Source of the DNA: Acidobacteriota bacterium
GTDB lineage: Bacteria; Acidobacteriota; Terriglobia; Bryobacterales; Bryobacteraceae
DNA length: 64,000 nt
Direction: 5' to 3'
NCBI GenBank assembly: GCA_016870995.1
Contig: VFZU01000013.1
Location: 1 to 64,000, forward strand
Below the pieces are notes generated by a model. That model was not told where the DNA came from and did not search any database. It saw only the letters and a list, made by a program, of their open reading frames with translations. Shown one piece after another: positions 18,593-27,619 of the stretch (the first letter of the stretch is position 1; each line of letters opens with the position of its first letter). Made by a program: the position numbers and the translations under genes.

Positions 18593-20022
18593 CGCGTTGA
18601 CCCGATCGCAACGCTAAAGGTAAGCGATGAATCCGATTCTGCGCCAATTGCGGTATTCCGCATTGTGACGAGGAACAGTCCGCCAGATCGAGGTGTGAAG
18701 GATCCGGTGGCTGTGGTGGCGGTTCGATTGCGCAGCGATGAGGTTGCGATGACAGAGCCGGACGATGGGCACCCACCTCCACGAATCACCATCTGCAGCC
18801 GCTCTGCTTCAAAGGTGCCGCCGGTCACATTCAACGTCAGCAAGCTGTTTGTGGTGCGAGTTCCCGAAACCACAAGACCTGTCAGAGTGGGTTGGGCTGG
18901 GGCAGGGCCCGATGGAGGTGGGAGCGGAGGAGGTGGTGGAGGTGGCGGAGGCGGGGCAGCTTGTTGCGGGGTCGCTCCGTACAGAGCTTGCAGGCCAGCA
19001 AGGTCCCCTACCTCAAAGGTACGCGTGGAGGTGTTGGCTGGCCCTGTGCTGAACCACATGGTTTGATCGTTACACATCGCTGGGTCGGGGTGGTCGAGCC
19101 CGACTGTGTGGCCAAGCTCGTGCAGGCCGACGCCCTCAATGTCGAACTTGTCTGCCTCTCCCGAGCTGCTCCACTGGAACATACGATTGAAGGTAATTGT
19201 GAAGCCGACTATGGTTTGCGTGGCGGGCTGAAAGGAAACCCTTGCCTGTGCGAGTACTCCCTGACCTGTTACTGGCCCGTAGCTGATGACATTAGTGCTG
19301 AAGGAATTGTTTGTAAACCGGATCGGTACACCCGAGCTGCTGATCGTGTTCGCGGCGGCAATCACCGCAGTGCGGAATGTCGAACTCAAAGTAGAATCCA
19401 GCTTGTAGGTCAGGTTATTGGTCCGCCATTTCGGGCCCATCAAGTTGAAACAAGTGGCATCACCAGCATTGAGTTGGACTTCTGGTTCGCTCGATTTTTT
19501 TCGCGAATTCGAGAGAAAGTCGTTTGCGCGCGACCATTCTGCCTCTCGAACGGGCTCGCCGATTTCTTCGAGTTCCTCGCGGATCTTAAAGAGAAGCTCC
19601 TTCGCGGTCATGCGAACTTCGCCCAGGTAGCGACCATCCAGCTCGTACTTCGCGGTGGCGTCGAAGCCCCCCTTTTCATTGGTGCTAAGAAAAACCAGTG
19701 CGGCTTCGCTCGCTTCAAAGTGAGGTGCGCTTGTGAACAACACGCCCTCGTCGCCGACGATTCCGCCTGGGATCGTGAAGGTGATCTGCGAGGGAGTTTC
19801 CAGGTCCTGTTTGAGAACTGCAGTCACTCTGAGAGTGATGTCGCTGTAGATCTCTCCATCCGGGGCGTAATAGCTGTAGATGCGATCTACTTGCCCAGTC
19901 ACAACGTTGTTAGCGGTGCGAACATCACGCTTGAGGTCCACAATTTTTGTGGCACCCCATCCAAGCGCTGCACAGAAAATCAAGGCACAACCCGCCTTGG
20001 GCAGTGATGAAAGACGATTCAT
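18589..20022 (-). CDS. Secreted matrixin-like (metzincin) metalloprotease with poly-proline linker
   Basis: Zinc motif HELGHTVGLDH in VGLHELGHTVGLDHPD; PPPPPPPPPPLPPPSG linker to a C-terminal beta domain. Confidence 0.82.
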   Translation of the reverse strand: MNRLSSLPKAGCALIFCAALGWGATKIVDLKRDVRTANNVVTGQVDRIYSYYAPDGEIYSDITLRVTAVLKQDLETPSQITFTIPGGIVGDEGVLFTSAPHFEASEAALVFLSTNEKGGFDATAKYELDGRYLGEVRMTAKELLFKIREELEEIGEPVREAEWSRANDFLSNSRKKSSEPEVQLNAGDATCFNLMGPKWRTNNLTYKLDSTLSSTFRTAVIAAANTISSSGVPIRFTNNSFSTNVISYGPVTGQGVLAQARVSFQPATQTIVGFTITFNRMFQWSSSGEADKFDIEGVGLHELGHTVGLDHPDPAMCNDQTMWFSTGPANTSTRTFEVGDLAGLQALYGATPQQAAPPPPPPPPPPLPPPSGPAPAQPTLTGLVVSGTRTTNSLLTLNVTGGTFEAERLQMVIRGGGCPSSGSVIATSSLRNRTATTATGSFTPRSGGLFLVTMRNTAIGAESDSSLTFSVAIGSTR

Positions 20023-20064
20023 AGGATTTCAATCCTTGAAGGTCGAATTTCGCGAGAGTATGAG

Positions 20065-20991
20065 TTAATTTTTGGCTGGATCGGAAAGATTCGCGCCGCT
20101 TGGCTCAAACCGGGCGAGAAACCTTCTGAAGTGGTCGATGTGTCCCGGTGTCAATCGAGGATACTCACGACCGTAGCCTTGGACGCGGAAGGTCTGGTCT
20201 GCCTTGGGGATGACCGAGATCTGGTAGTCTTTGCGCTTCTGTTTTGTGAGTGCTTCGCGCAGGTCGAAGGCGATCTGGCGCGTGCCGCGTTCGAGATTGG
20301 AATTGCGGCCATCCGCCTCACCGAGCAGCACAAAGATGGGACATTGCAGGGCTGCGATTGAGGTTATCCGTTCGTGTGAGGGAGATAGCAACATCACAAA
20401 CTCAGGGGCTCCCTCCTTGGGCAAGACAGGAATCGGCATGTCCTCGGTGAGGATCCAGCCTGCTCCCGGTTGGGGTTTGGAAGAGGTGGCGATACCCAGC
20501 CTTGCGAGCAGATCGGCGTTGAAGTGGGCCAGGGCTTCGTTCTTACTGAAAACCTGGACCTTGGCGCGAACACTGCGTTGTGTCGGCGTCAGGTCGACTG
20601 GACCGTCTTCGCGATAGGGCTGCGTGGGGATCCGCCCCAGACGCCGCAAGTGAATTTTCTCTTCGGCCGGCTTGAACTCGACATCGAAAGTCGGGCCGCC
20701 GTATCCGCCCTGGTATTGGCGCGGACCTTCGACGAGCGGCAAGGTGAACTGGAACAGGCCGCCTTCGAGCTTCCAGGTCTGTACTGCATGAGTCGCCAAA
20801 AACAGGTCTCTGCAACTGAAGCGGAATTCGAATGCGTTGCCAGCCTTGGCGGCAAAGTCGAAGTTGACATTCATTGAGGAGGCTCCATTGGTGAGCCTGC
20901 CTTCCCAGCGTCCTTCGATCGTGCCAGTCGATCCGCGGCGTCCGCAGGCGCCGAGCGCCGGAAGTGTAAGCAACAGATTTCTACGGTTCAT
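20065..20991 (-). CDS. Alpha/beta-hydrolase-like lipoprotein, apparently lacking the nucleophile segment
   Basis: FNADLLARLGIAT runs nearly straight into APEFVMLLSPSHE...CPIFVLLGEADGRN...; no GxSxG motif anywhere in 308 aa. Confidence 0.55.
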   Translation of the reverse strand: MNRRNLLLTLPALGACGRRGSTGTIEGRWEGRLTNGASSMNVNFDFAAKAGNAFEFRFSCRDLFLATHAVQTWKLEGGLFQFTLPLVEGPRQYQGGYGGPTFDVEFKPAEEKIHLRRLGRIPTQPYREDGPVDLTPTQRSVRAKVQVFSKNEALAHFNADLLARLGIATSSKPQPGAGWILTEDMPIPVLPKEGAPEFVMLLSPSHERITSIAALQCPIFVLLGEADGRNSNLERGTRQIAFDLREALTKQKRKDYQISVIPKADQTFRVQGYGREYPRLTPGHIDHFRRFLARFEPSGANLSDPAKN

Positions 20992-22001
20992 GGTTTTTCA
21001 AAAAGGTAATGGGATACTCCCCATTCCGAGCCTTTCTTGTAGGCAAATAGTTCTGCGCAGGCCATAAAAAACACGCGCCATCGCACGATCCAACGGGTTT
21101 CCTCGGCGGGGCCATAACACTTGCTGAACAACTGCCTGATGCTGGCCTCGTTGGCATCCATGCGAACCAGCCAGTCCTCGCAGGTCTGAGCATAGTGCCG
21201 CCCATTGATCTGCCACGATTCAGCCAGTTTCAGGTCGCGATCAAACTCGCCCAGCAATGCGTGCGATGGCATCTGCCCGCCTGAGAAGAAGTATTGCGCC
21301 ATCCAGTCGTTTTCCTGGCCGGTCTCGAAAGGATAAGCGAATTGGCGATGCGTGAAGATATGCACAAACAGGCTGCTCCCCGGATTCAACCAGCTGGCCA
21401 CTCGTCGCAGCAACTCTTCATAATTCCGCATGTGCTCGAACATCTCAACGCTCACGATGCGATCGAACTGACGACCGGGCGTGAAATGGACCATGTCGGC
21501 GGTGACCACTTCAAGATTGGCGAAGCACATTCGCTTTGCTTCGCTGTCGATAAATGCCTTCTGCGTTTTGGAATTCGAGACGGCGAGGATGGTCGATGAG
21601 GGAAATTTCTCCGCCATCCAAAGCGACAAAGAGCCCCAACCACAACCCAGTTCGAGGATGCTCTCGCCATCGTTCAATCGCGCCCGTTTGCAGGTGATCG
21701 AGAGCATCGCCTCTTCGGCCTCGGTGAGCGTTTCACTGCCAGTCTCATACCAGGCGCATGAGTACTTGCGACGAGGCCCTAGCGCTTTGAGAAAGAACTC
21801 CGTGGGTACTTCATAGTGCTGTGCGTTGGCGTCTGTGGTGTGGAATGCAAGCGGGCTAGTGCGGATCTCCCTTCGCCAGGCGGCTGCATCCCGCCCAGCT
21901 TCTTCAATCAGTCGCTGCTGGAGAAGGCGTCGAATGCCTGTGCGAATGAGCCAGTCTGGAATCAGATTCCGGTCGAGCCACGATTCGTAAAATGCTGCCA
22001 T
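20988..22001 (-). CDS. Cyclopropane-fatty-acid synthase-like SAM methyltransferase
   Basis: ESILELGCGWGSLSLWMAEKFPSSTILAVSNSKTQKAFI...FDRIVSVEMFEHMRNYEELLRRVASWL. Confidence 0.85.
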   Translation of the reverse strand: MAAFYESWLDRNLIPDWLIRTGIRRLLQQRLIEEAGRDAAAWRREIRTSPLAFHTTDANAQHYEVPTEFFLKALGPRRKYSCAWYETGSETLTEAEEAMLSITCKRARLNDGESILELGCGWGSLSLWMAEKFPSSTILAVSNSKTQKAFIDSEAKRMCFANLEVVTADMVHFTPGRQFDRIVSVEMFEHMRNYEELLRRVASWLNPGSSLFVHIFTHRQFAYPFETGQENDWMAQYFFSGGQMPSHALLGEFDRDLKLAESWQINGRHYAQTCEDWLVRMDANEASIRQLFSKCYGPAEETRWIVRWRVFFMACAELFAYKKGSEWGVSHYLFEKP

Positions 22002-22825
22002 CAGACCTCAACTGCTTTCTTGGGGGGCATGGGGATAAATGCGCTCACTTCTTGCTGATACTTGCGATAAGCATCGCCCTTGCTGCGCAAAGCCTGTTCT
22101 TCGGTCGGCGGAATACCGGTCACGTTAAGCACAAAATGCAGCATGAGGGCTGGCGAGATCATGCCGAGAAATCCCCAGGGGGAAGTTAACGCGTAAAGGC
22201 CGTAGCTCAGCCAAACCAGCCACTCGAAAAAGTAGTTGGGGTGCCTCGACCAGGCCCAGAGGCCCTCCCGGCAAACCTGCCCCTGGTTTGCGGGCATCTG
22301 CTTGAACCGGTTGAGCTGCATGTCGGCAATCGTCACGCCAGAGACGCCAATCAGCCATGTGATCATCGCAAGCTTGTCGAACAGATTGAATTCAGCATCA
22401 AAGTTCAAGCAGGCCAGCAGGAACGGCAAAGCCAATACGACGCAACTGATTGCCTGCATCTCGAAAAACAACAGAAACTTCAGCTCAATATTGGGAGCCC
22501 ATTTGCGCCGCAGCTCGACATAGCGGCCTTCTTCAGGATGCCCGATCACGCGATTTAGCAACAGGTGCAGCGCGAGGCGGCCGCCCCAGACGAGCACCAT
22601 AATGGCGAGCAGCCATCGCCGTGAGAACGCCCCCGAACCGTTGAGCGCATAAAAACCAGCGCACAATGTAATCCCGATCGCCCAGCCCGCGTCGACGATC
22701 GCTGCGTTTTTCAGCGGCAAATGAATTAGCCACAAGATGAACATCCATGCGCAGACTACCAGCAGGGATTGCGTTGTCAGGTTGAGAAACTCCTTCCAAT
22801 AAGGAATAGTGCTAAACGGATTCAT
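22001..22825 (-). CDS. DUF1295-family (steroid 5-alpha-reductase-like) membrane protein
   Basis: GWAIGITLCAGFYALNG...CREGLWAWSRHPNYFFEWLVWLSYGLYAL. Confidence 0.88.
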   Translation of the reverse strand: MNPFSTIPYWKEFLNLTTQSLLVVCAWMFILWLIHLPLKNAAIVDAGWAIGITLCAGFYALNGSGAFSRRWLLAIMVLVWGGRLALHLLLNRVIGHPEEGRYVELRRKWAPNIELKFLLFFEMQAISCVVLALPFLLACLNFDAEFNLFDKLAMITWLIGVSGVTIADMQLNRFKQMPANQGQVCREGLWAWSRHPNYFFEWLVWLSYGLYALTSPWGFLGMISPALMLHFVLNVTGIPPTEEQALRSKGDAYRKYQQEVSAFIPMPPKKAVEV

Positions 22826-23159
22826 TTGCGCGCCTTTGAACCAGTATCGTCCAAGGTTCCTGGTCTGGCTCTAAGGAAAACAACTGGATCAATACGTAAA
22901 GACTCATTGCGATATTACCCAGGGTCATGATGAGAACAAACCAGACGATGCGCCCAAGCCATTTGGGTTCTTTGTAGCTCACCCAAACATAAAAGGTCAG
23001 GAAGCCGAAATATGCATCCCACAACGTAGCGGGAGACCAGGGGTTGTCCCCAAAGGTGGCGAAAGCCTCCCAAATGGGCATCTCAAGACTGGTGCGGACC
23101 GTGACAAAGATCATGGAGACAAAAATCGCGCCAAACAACGCGATCAGTAGGCTTCTCAT
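22812..23159 (-). CDS. DUF1475-like small membrane protein
   Basis: MRSLLIALFGAIFVSMIFVTVRTSLEMPIWEAFATFGDNPWSPATLWDAYFGFLTFYVWVSYKE; start at MRSLL. Confidence 0.7.
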   Translation of the reverse strand: MRSLLIALFGAIFVSMIFVTVRTSLEMPIWEAFATFGDNPWSPATLWDAYFGFLTFYVWVSYKEPKWLGRIVWFVLIMTLGNIAMSLYVLIQLFSLEPDQEPWTILVQRRANESV

Positions 23160-23169
23160 AAGTGGATAG

Positions 23170-24423
23170 ATGCGCGTTGCCGTCGTAGGGAGTGGAATTT
23201 CCGGTCTTACCGCCGCCTGGCTCTTGAGCCGGCGGCATGAAATGCATCTTTTTGAAAAAGACACGCGTCTTGGTGGGCACACGCACACGCATTCTATTCA
23301 GACGAGCCAGGGCCCAAGGCCAATCGATTCGGGCTTTATTGTTCACAACGACCGCACTTACCCAAATCTGATTCGGCTGTTCGCTGAAATTGGCGTGGAG
23401 TGTGAGAACAGCGACATGAGCTGGGGCGTCACCGATCATGAGGGCTTCGAATACTCCAGCCGCGGGGCGAGCGGGTTTTTCGCGAACCCACTGCGATTGG
23501 CTTCTCCAACGCATTGGCAACTCCTTCGCGATATTCTGCGCTTCAATCGCGAGGCGCTTCAGTTGCTTCGCCAGGGCAAGGCCGAGAGCATGATGCTCGG
23601 TGTGTTCATTGAAGAACGCGGTTACTCGGCGGCGTTCCGCGATTACTACCTCTACCCGACCGTTGCTGCCATCTGGTCTACTTCGCCACGCAAGGTCCTG
23701 GAATTCCCCGCCGCGACTCTGATCCGTTTTTTCGATAATCACGGCCTGCTTGGGATTTCTGGCCATCCGCAGTGGCGGGTGCTGCGAGGGGGCTCGAGTG
23801 TTTACATTCCAAAGCTCACCGCGCCGCTTGATGGCAACATCCATGCCGGCAAACCAGTGGTGAGCGTGACCCGCGTTCAGGGCGGCGTTGAAGTGAAGCA
23901 GGATGGGGAAGAGGGATTGCGCTTTGATGCCGCAGTCATTGCAGCCCATGCTCCGCAAGCCTTGGCGCTGCTGCGAGACTCAAGCCCTCTTGAACGAGAA
24001 ATTCTCGAGAGCTTTCGCGTGACTTCCAATGAAGCGGTGTTGCATACCGACACGAGCATTCTGCCGCGCCGCAAGGCTGCCTGGGCCAGTTGGAATTACC
24101 GCATCCCACCAGAGCGGGTCGCCCCGGCCACGCTGACCTACGATATGAACCGACTTCAGAACATCGATACCCCCGAGCGCTATCTGGTCACGCTAAACTC
24201 TACGGAACGAATCGATCCGTCGAAAATCCTGCGTCGCATGAATTACCAGCATCCTCTCTACACTCTCGAAGCGGTTCGCGCACAATCTCGTTGGTCTGAA
24301 ATCAGCGGCGCAAACGGTGTTCATTTTTGTGGCGCCTACTGGTTCAACGGATTTCACGAGGATGGCTACAAGAGCTCCTTGCGCGTGGCTCAAGCCTTGG
24401 GAGTTCCATGCGAGATTCTTTAG
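23170..24423 (+). CDS. FAD-dependent amine-oxidase-like oxidoreductase
   Basis: VAVVGSGISGLTAAWLLSRRHEMHLFEKDTRLGGHTHTHSI; FVHNDRTYPNLIRLFAEIGV; C-terminal GVHFCGAYWFNGFHEDGYKSSLRVAQAL. Confidence 0.88.
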   Translation: MRVAVVGSGISGLTAAWLLSRRHEMHLFEKDTRLGGHTHTHSIQTSQGPRPIDSGFIVHNDRTYPNLIRLFAEIGVECENSDMSWGVTDHEGFEYSSRGASGFFANPLRLASPTHWQLLRDILRFNREALQLLRQGKAESMMLGVFIEERGYSAAFRDYYLYPTVAAIWSTSPRKVLEFPAATLIRFFDNHGLLGISGHPQWRVLRGGSSVYIPKLTAPLDGNIHAGKPVVSVTRVQGGVEVKQDGEEGLRFDAAVIAAHAPQALALLRDSSPLEREILESFRVTSNEAVLHTDTSILPRRKAAWASWNYRIPPERVAPATLTYDMNRLQNIDTPERYLVTLNSTERIDPSKILRRMNYQHPLYTLEAVRAQSRWSEISGANGVHFCGAYWFNGFHEDGYKSSLRVAQALGVPCEIL

Positions 24424-25145
24424 CGCCTGGCTTGTATCGGGGGAAGGTTCGCCACCGTCGCTTCCATCCTGTCGAGCATGAGTTCGAGTATTCCGTCTTC
24501 ATGGCGTTTCTTGATATCGACCGGCTGGCCGAATTGATGAGGGTCTCCCCGCTGAGTGGCTATGGCAAGCCGGCGCTGGTTGCTTTTCGAGAAGAGGACC
24601 ATTTTGGTGACCCAGGCCTTTCGTTGCGCCAGCGCCTGACCGCGGATGCAGCGGCTCAGGGCATTACTTTACCCAGCGGGCCAATGTATCTGCTCACCCA
24701 TCTGCGCTACGCCGGCTATTGCTTCAATCCGATCTCTCTTTACTATTGCTACGAGCCGGAGGGTACCGAGCCTGCATATGTAATGGCTGAAGTTCACAGT
24801 ACCTTCGGTGAGCAACACAACTATTGGATCGATGGGTTGCGCGCCGACGGAGTCACCAAGCAATTGCACGTGTCGCCCTTCAACACGATGGACAACGAAT
24901 ATGGGTTTCGACTGAGCGCCCCCGCGGCGACACTGGTGGCTCATATCGATTCTTTCCGACAGGGCAATCGATTTTTCGATGCGACTCTCTCGATGAGCTG
25001 GATTCCTTGGACCGCATCCAATCTGCATCGGGCTCTGGTGACGTATCCTCTAATGACCCTCAAGGTCATCGCGGCGATCCATTGGGAAGCGTTGCGAATT
25101 TATCTGAAGCGGGTGCCCTTTGTGCCGCACCCTTCAAAACCATAA
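24408..25145 (+). CDS. DUF1365 domain-containing protein
   Basis: LYRGKVRHRRFHPVEHEFEYSVFMAFLDIDRL, YCFNPISLYYCYE, AEVHSTFGEQHNYWI; overlaps the upstream ORF. Confidence 0.9.
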   Translation: MRDSLAPGLYRGKVRHRRFHPVEHEFEYSVFMAFLDIDRLAELMRVSPLSGYGKPALVAFREEDHFGDPGLSLRQRLTADAAAQGITLPSGPMYLLTHLRYAGYCFNPISLYYCYEPEGTEPAYVMAEVHSTFGEQHNYWIDGLRADGVTKQLHVSPFNTMDNEYGFRLSAPAATLVAHIDSFRQGNRFFDATLSMSWIPWTASNLHRALVTYPLMTLKVIAAIHWEALRIYLKRVPFVPHPSKP

Positions 25146-25160
25146 CGGGACTAAATCACG

Positions 25161-26405
25161 ATGGAACGGAAGTTATTCGAAAAAGTTCTTCGGCAATTGC
25201 GGGGCGGGCGGCTGACGCTCGTTGAGAACAATCGTCTGAGTGTTTACGGCGAAGAATCTGCCGACGGCCTGGAAGCCATGATCGAGATTCATTCGCCCAG
25301 CTTTTACCGCGCTGCTCTGTTTGGTGGCGAAATTGGGCTGGGCGAAGCCTACATGGATGGCGCGTGGAGTAGCCCGGATTTGACGAGTCTTGTGCGGCTG
25401 GCTGTGCGCAATGTGAGCTTGCTTGACAGCTCGAATGCCCTGTTTAGTTTCGCCAAGCGTGCGCTTGCCCGGCTGGAACATTTGAGCCGGCGGAATACGG
25501 TCGAGAATAGCCGTGCCAACATCGAGGCCCACTACGATCTCTCTAACGAATTCTTCGCATTGTTTCTCGACGAGAGCATGATGTACTCCTCGGCCCTTTG
25601 GGAGCGTGAAGATGACACGCTTGAGCAGGCCCAATGGAACAAACTCGAGCGCATCTGCCGCGTGTTGCGTTTGACGGAAGACGATCATTTGCTGGAAATC
25701 GGCACAGGGTGGGGCGCCTTTGCCATCCACGCGGCCAGCCGCTATGGGTGCCGCATCACGACGACCACCATCAGCCAGCGGCAGTTCGAACTCGCGCAAC
25801 AGCGCGTTCGCAACGCAGGGCTGGAAGACCGCATTACGATTCTTCTTGAAGATTATCGCCACCTGAAGGGTTCTTTCACCAAGGGCGTTTCGATCGAGAT
25901 GTTCGAGGCCGTAGGGCTTGATCATTATGACGACTATTTCAATGCCTTCAACCGGCTCATTCAGCCGGGTGGCACGATTCTTCTGCAGACCATTACGATG
26001 AACGACCGGCAGTTCCCCTCTTATCAAAAGAGTCCGGACTGGATTCAGAAATACATCTTCCCGGGCGGCGAGCTGTCGAGTATTGTCGAGATTCAAAAGA
26101 GCCTGGCGAGGACAGGTCATTACCGCCTGATGGATCTCAGTGACTTCGGGGTTCACTATGCCTGGACGCTGCGCGAGTGGCGTCGGCAATTCCACGAACG
26201 GATTGAGGATGTGAGGCGGCTTGGCTTTGACAAGCGCTTTGAACGCATGTGGGATTATTACCTTGGCTACTGCGAGGGCGCATTTCTTGAGCGCTATATC
26301 GGTGTCGCTCAACTGCTTTTGGTGCATGCCAGTGCGCCTGTTGGAGTGCATGGCGAACCTGTGGCGAAGGTTGGCAGCAGACGTGCAGGTGGCACTCGCC
26401 TCTAA
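25161..26405 (+). CDS. Cyclopropane-fatty-acyl-phospholipid synthase
   Basis: IEAHYDLSNEFFALFLDESMMYSSALWE, LLEIGTGWGAFAIHAASRYGCRITTTTISQRQ, KGVSIEMFEAVGLDHYDDYF, IFPGGELSS. Confidence 0.92.
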   Translation: MERKLFEKVLRQLRGGRLTLVENNRLSVYGEESADGLEAMIEIHSPSFYRAALFGGEIGLGEAYMDGAWSSPDLTSLVRLAVRNVSLLDSSNALFSFAKRALARLEHLSRRNTVENSRANIEAHYDLSNEFFALFLDESMMYSSALWEREDDTLEQAQWNKLERICRVLRLTEDDHLLEIGTGWGAFAIHAASRYGCRITTTTISQRQFELAQQRVRNAGLEDRITILLEDYRHLKGSFTKGVSIEMFEAVGLDHYDDYFNAFNRLIQPGGTILLQTITMNDRQFPSYQKSPDWIQKYIFPGGELSSIVEIQKSLARTGHYRLMDLSDFGVHYAWTLREWRRQFHERIEDVRRLGFDKRFERMWDYYLGYCEGAFLERYIGVAQLLLVHASAPVGVHGEPVAKVGSRRAGGTRL

Positions 26406-26416
26406 GGGTGAGTACA

Positions 26417-27577
26417 ATGAAGACGTTACATTCCATGCGAATTCCTGCATTCCTATTGTTGTTGTCGTGTGCCGTTTTTGCGGCAGAAGTGGTTACAGTG
26501 CAACAGATCGTTGCCAAGGTCAACGGTGACATCATCACTACGGCCGATCTGTCGCGCGCCCGCAAACAGATGATCGATGAAATGAAGGCCCGCAAAGTCA
26601 GTGCGGCCGAAATCGATATGACCTTGGCTACCGCCGACAAAAATATTCTGCGGGACAAAATCGACAGTATCCTGCTCGCCAGCAAGGGCAAAGAGCTGAA
26701 CATCAGTGTCGACAGCGAAATCAGCAAGTACATTGCAGACTTGATGGTTCGTACAAAGCTTGCCAACCAGGAAGACCTCGCCAAGATGGTCACCGAACAG
26801 ACTGGCCAGACATTTGAGGACTGGAAGAACGAAATGCGCACCAACATGATCACGCAGCGTGTGGTTCGCCAGGAAGTCGGCGGCAAGATCAACATCAAGA
26901 AGGAAGAAGTCGCCAAGTACTTTGAAGAGCACAAGACGGAGTTCGTCCGCGAAGAGGAAATCTATCTGCGGGAACTGCTTCTGTCGAGCGAAGGCAAGGC
27001 TCCGGCCGAGGTGGCTGGGCTCGAAAAGAAAGCCAAGGACATTGTTGCCCGCTTGAGGAAGAACGAAAAGTTCAGCGTACTCGTGCGTGAATTCAGCGAC
27101 GCCCAATCCCGCAACGAAGAAGGCGATCTTGGCTGGATGAAGAAGGGCATGCTGAATGCGCAAATCGAAGCGATGGTCTTCAAGGGGCAAAAGAATTTCG
27201 TCACCGACCCGATTCAATTGCCGAACGGTTGGTTGATTCTGCGTGTCGAGGACTTCCACCAGGCTGGCCAGGCGCAGCTCGAACAGGTCGAAAACGAGAT
27301 CATGGAAAAGCTGTACATGCCCAAGTTCCAGCCCCAGATGCGTGAGTATCTGACGAAGCTGCGCATGGATGCATTCCTCGAAATCAAGGAAGGCTTCCTT
27401 GATTCTGGTGCGGCCCCCGGCAAGAACACGGCATGGACCGACCCGGCTCAGCTTAAGCCCGAAACGGTTTCCAAAGAAGAAGTCGCCAGCCGTCGCCGAA
27501 TGAAACGCGCCCTCTGGGTGGTGCCAATTCCTGGCACCAAGACCAGCGCCACATCCAAGTCCCAATCCGTAAAATAG
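26417..27577 (+). CDS. SurA/PpiC-type periplasmic peptidyl-prolyl isomerase
   Basis: Signal peptide, SurA_N-like VQQIVAKVNGDIITTADLSRARKQ, parvulin core ...FSVLVREFSDAQSRNEEGDLGWMKKGML. Confidence 0.88.
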   Translation: MKTLHSMRIPAFLLLLSCAVFAAEVVTVQQIVAKVNGDIITTADLSRARKQMIDEMKARKVSAAEIDMTLATADKNILRDKIDSILLASKGKELNISVDSEISKYIADLMVRTKLANQEDLAKMVTEQTGQTFEDWKNEMRTNMITQRVVRQEVGGKINIKKEEVAKYFEEHKTEFVREEEIYLRELLLSSEGKAPAEVAGLEKKAKDIVARLRKNEKFSVLVREFSDAQSRNEEGDLGWMKKGMLNAQIEAMVFKGQKNFVTDPIQLPNGWLILRVEDFHQAGQAQLEQVENEIMEKLYMPKFQPQMREYLTKLRMDAFLEIKEGFLDSGAAPGKNTAWTDPAQLKPETVSKEEVASRRRMKRALWVVPIPGTKTSATSKSQSVK

Positions 27578-27619
27578 AGAGGTGTGCCTGCTTTCGGGCG
27601 GGCATGCGGTTCCGCGTCC

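Noticed and set aside
18930-18965. Tandem GGTGGAGGTGGCGGAGG repeat as a mobile or regulatory element
   Set aside because: Encodes the poly-proline linker of the metalloprotease; ordinary low-complexity coding sequence.
18892-20007. 371-aa plus-strand ORF
   Set aside because: Shadow of the metalloprotease gene carrying HELGHTVGLDH on the other strand.
25173-26450. 425-aa minus-strand ORF
   Set aside because: Antisense to a clear cyclopropane-fatty-acid synthase.
26453-27565. 370-aa minus-strand ORF
   Set aside because: Antisense to the SurA-like isomerase; repetitive F/L-rich shadow translation.
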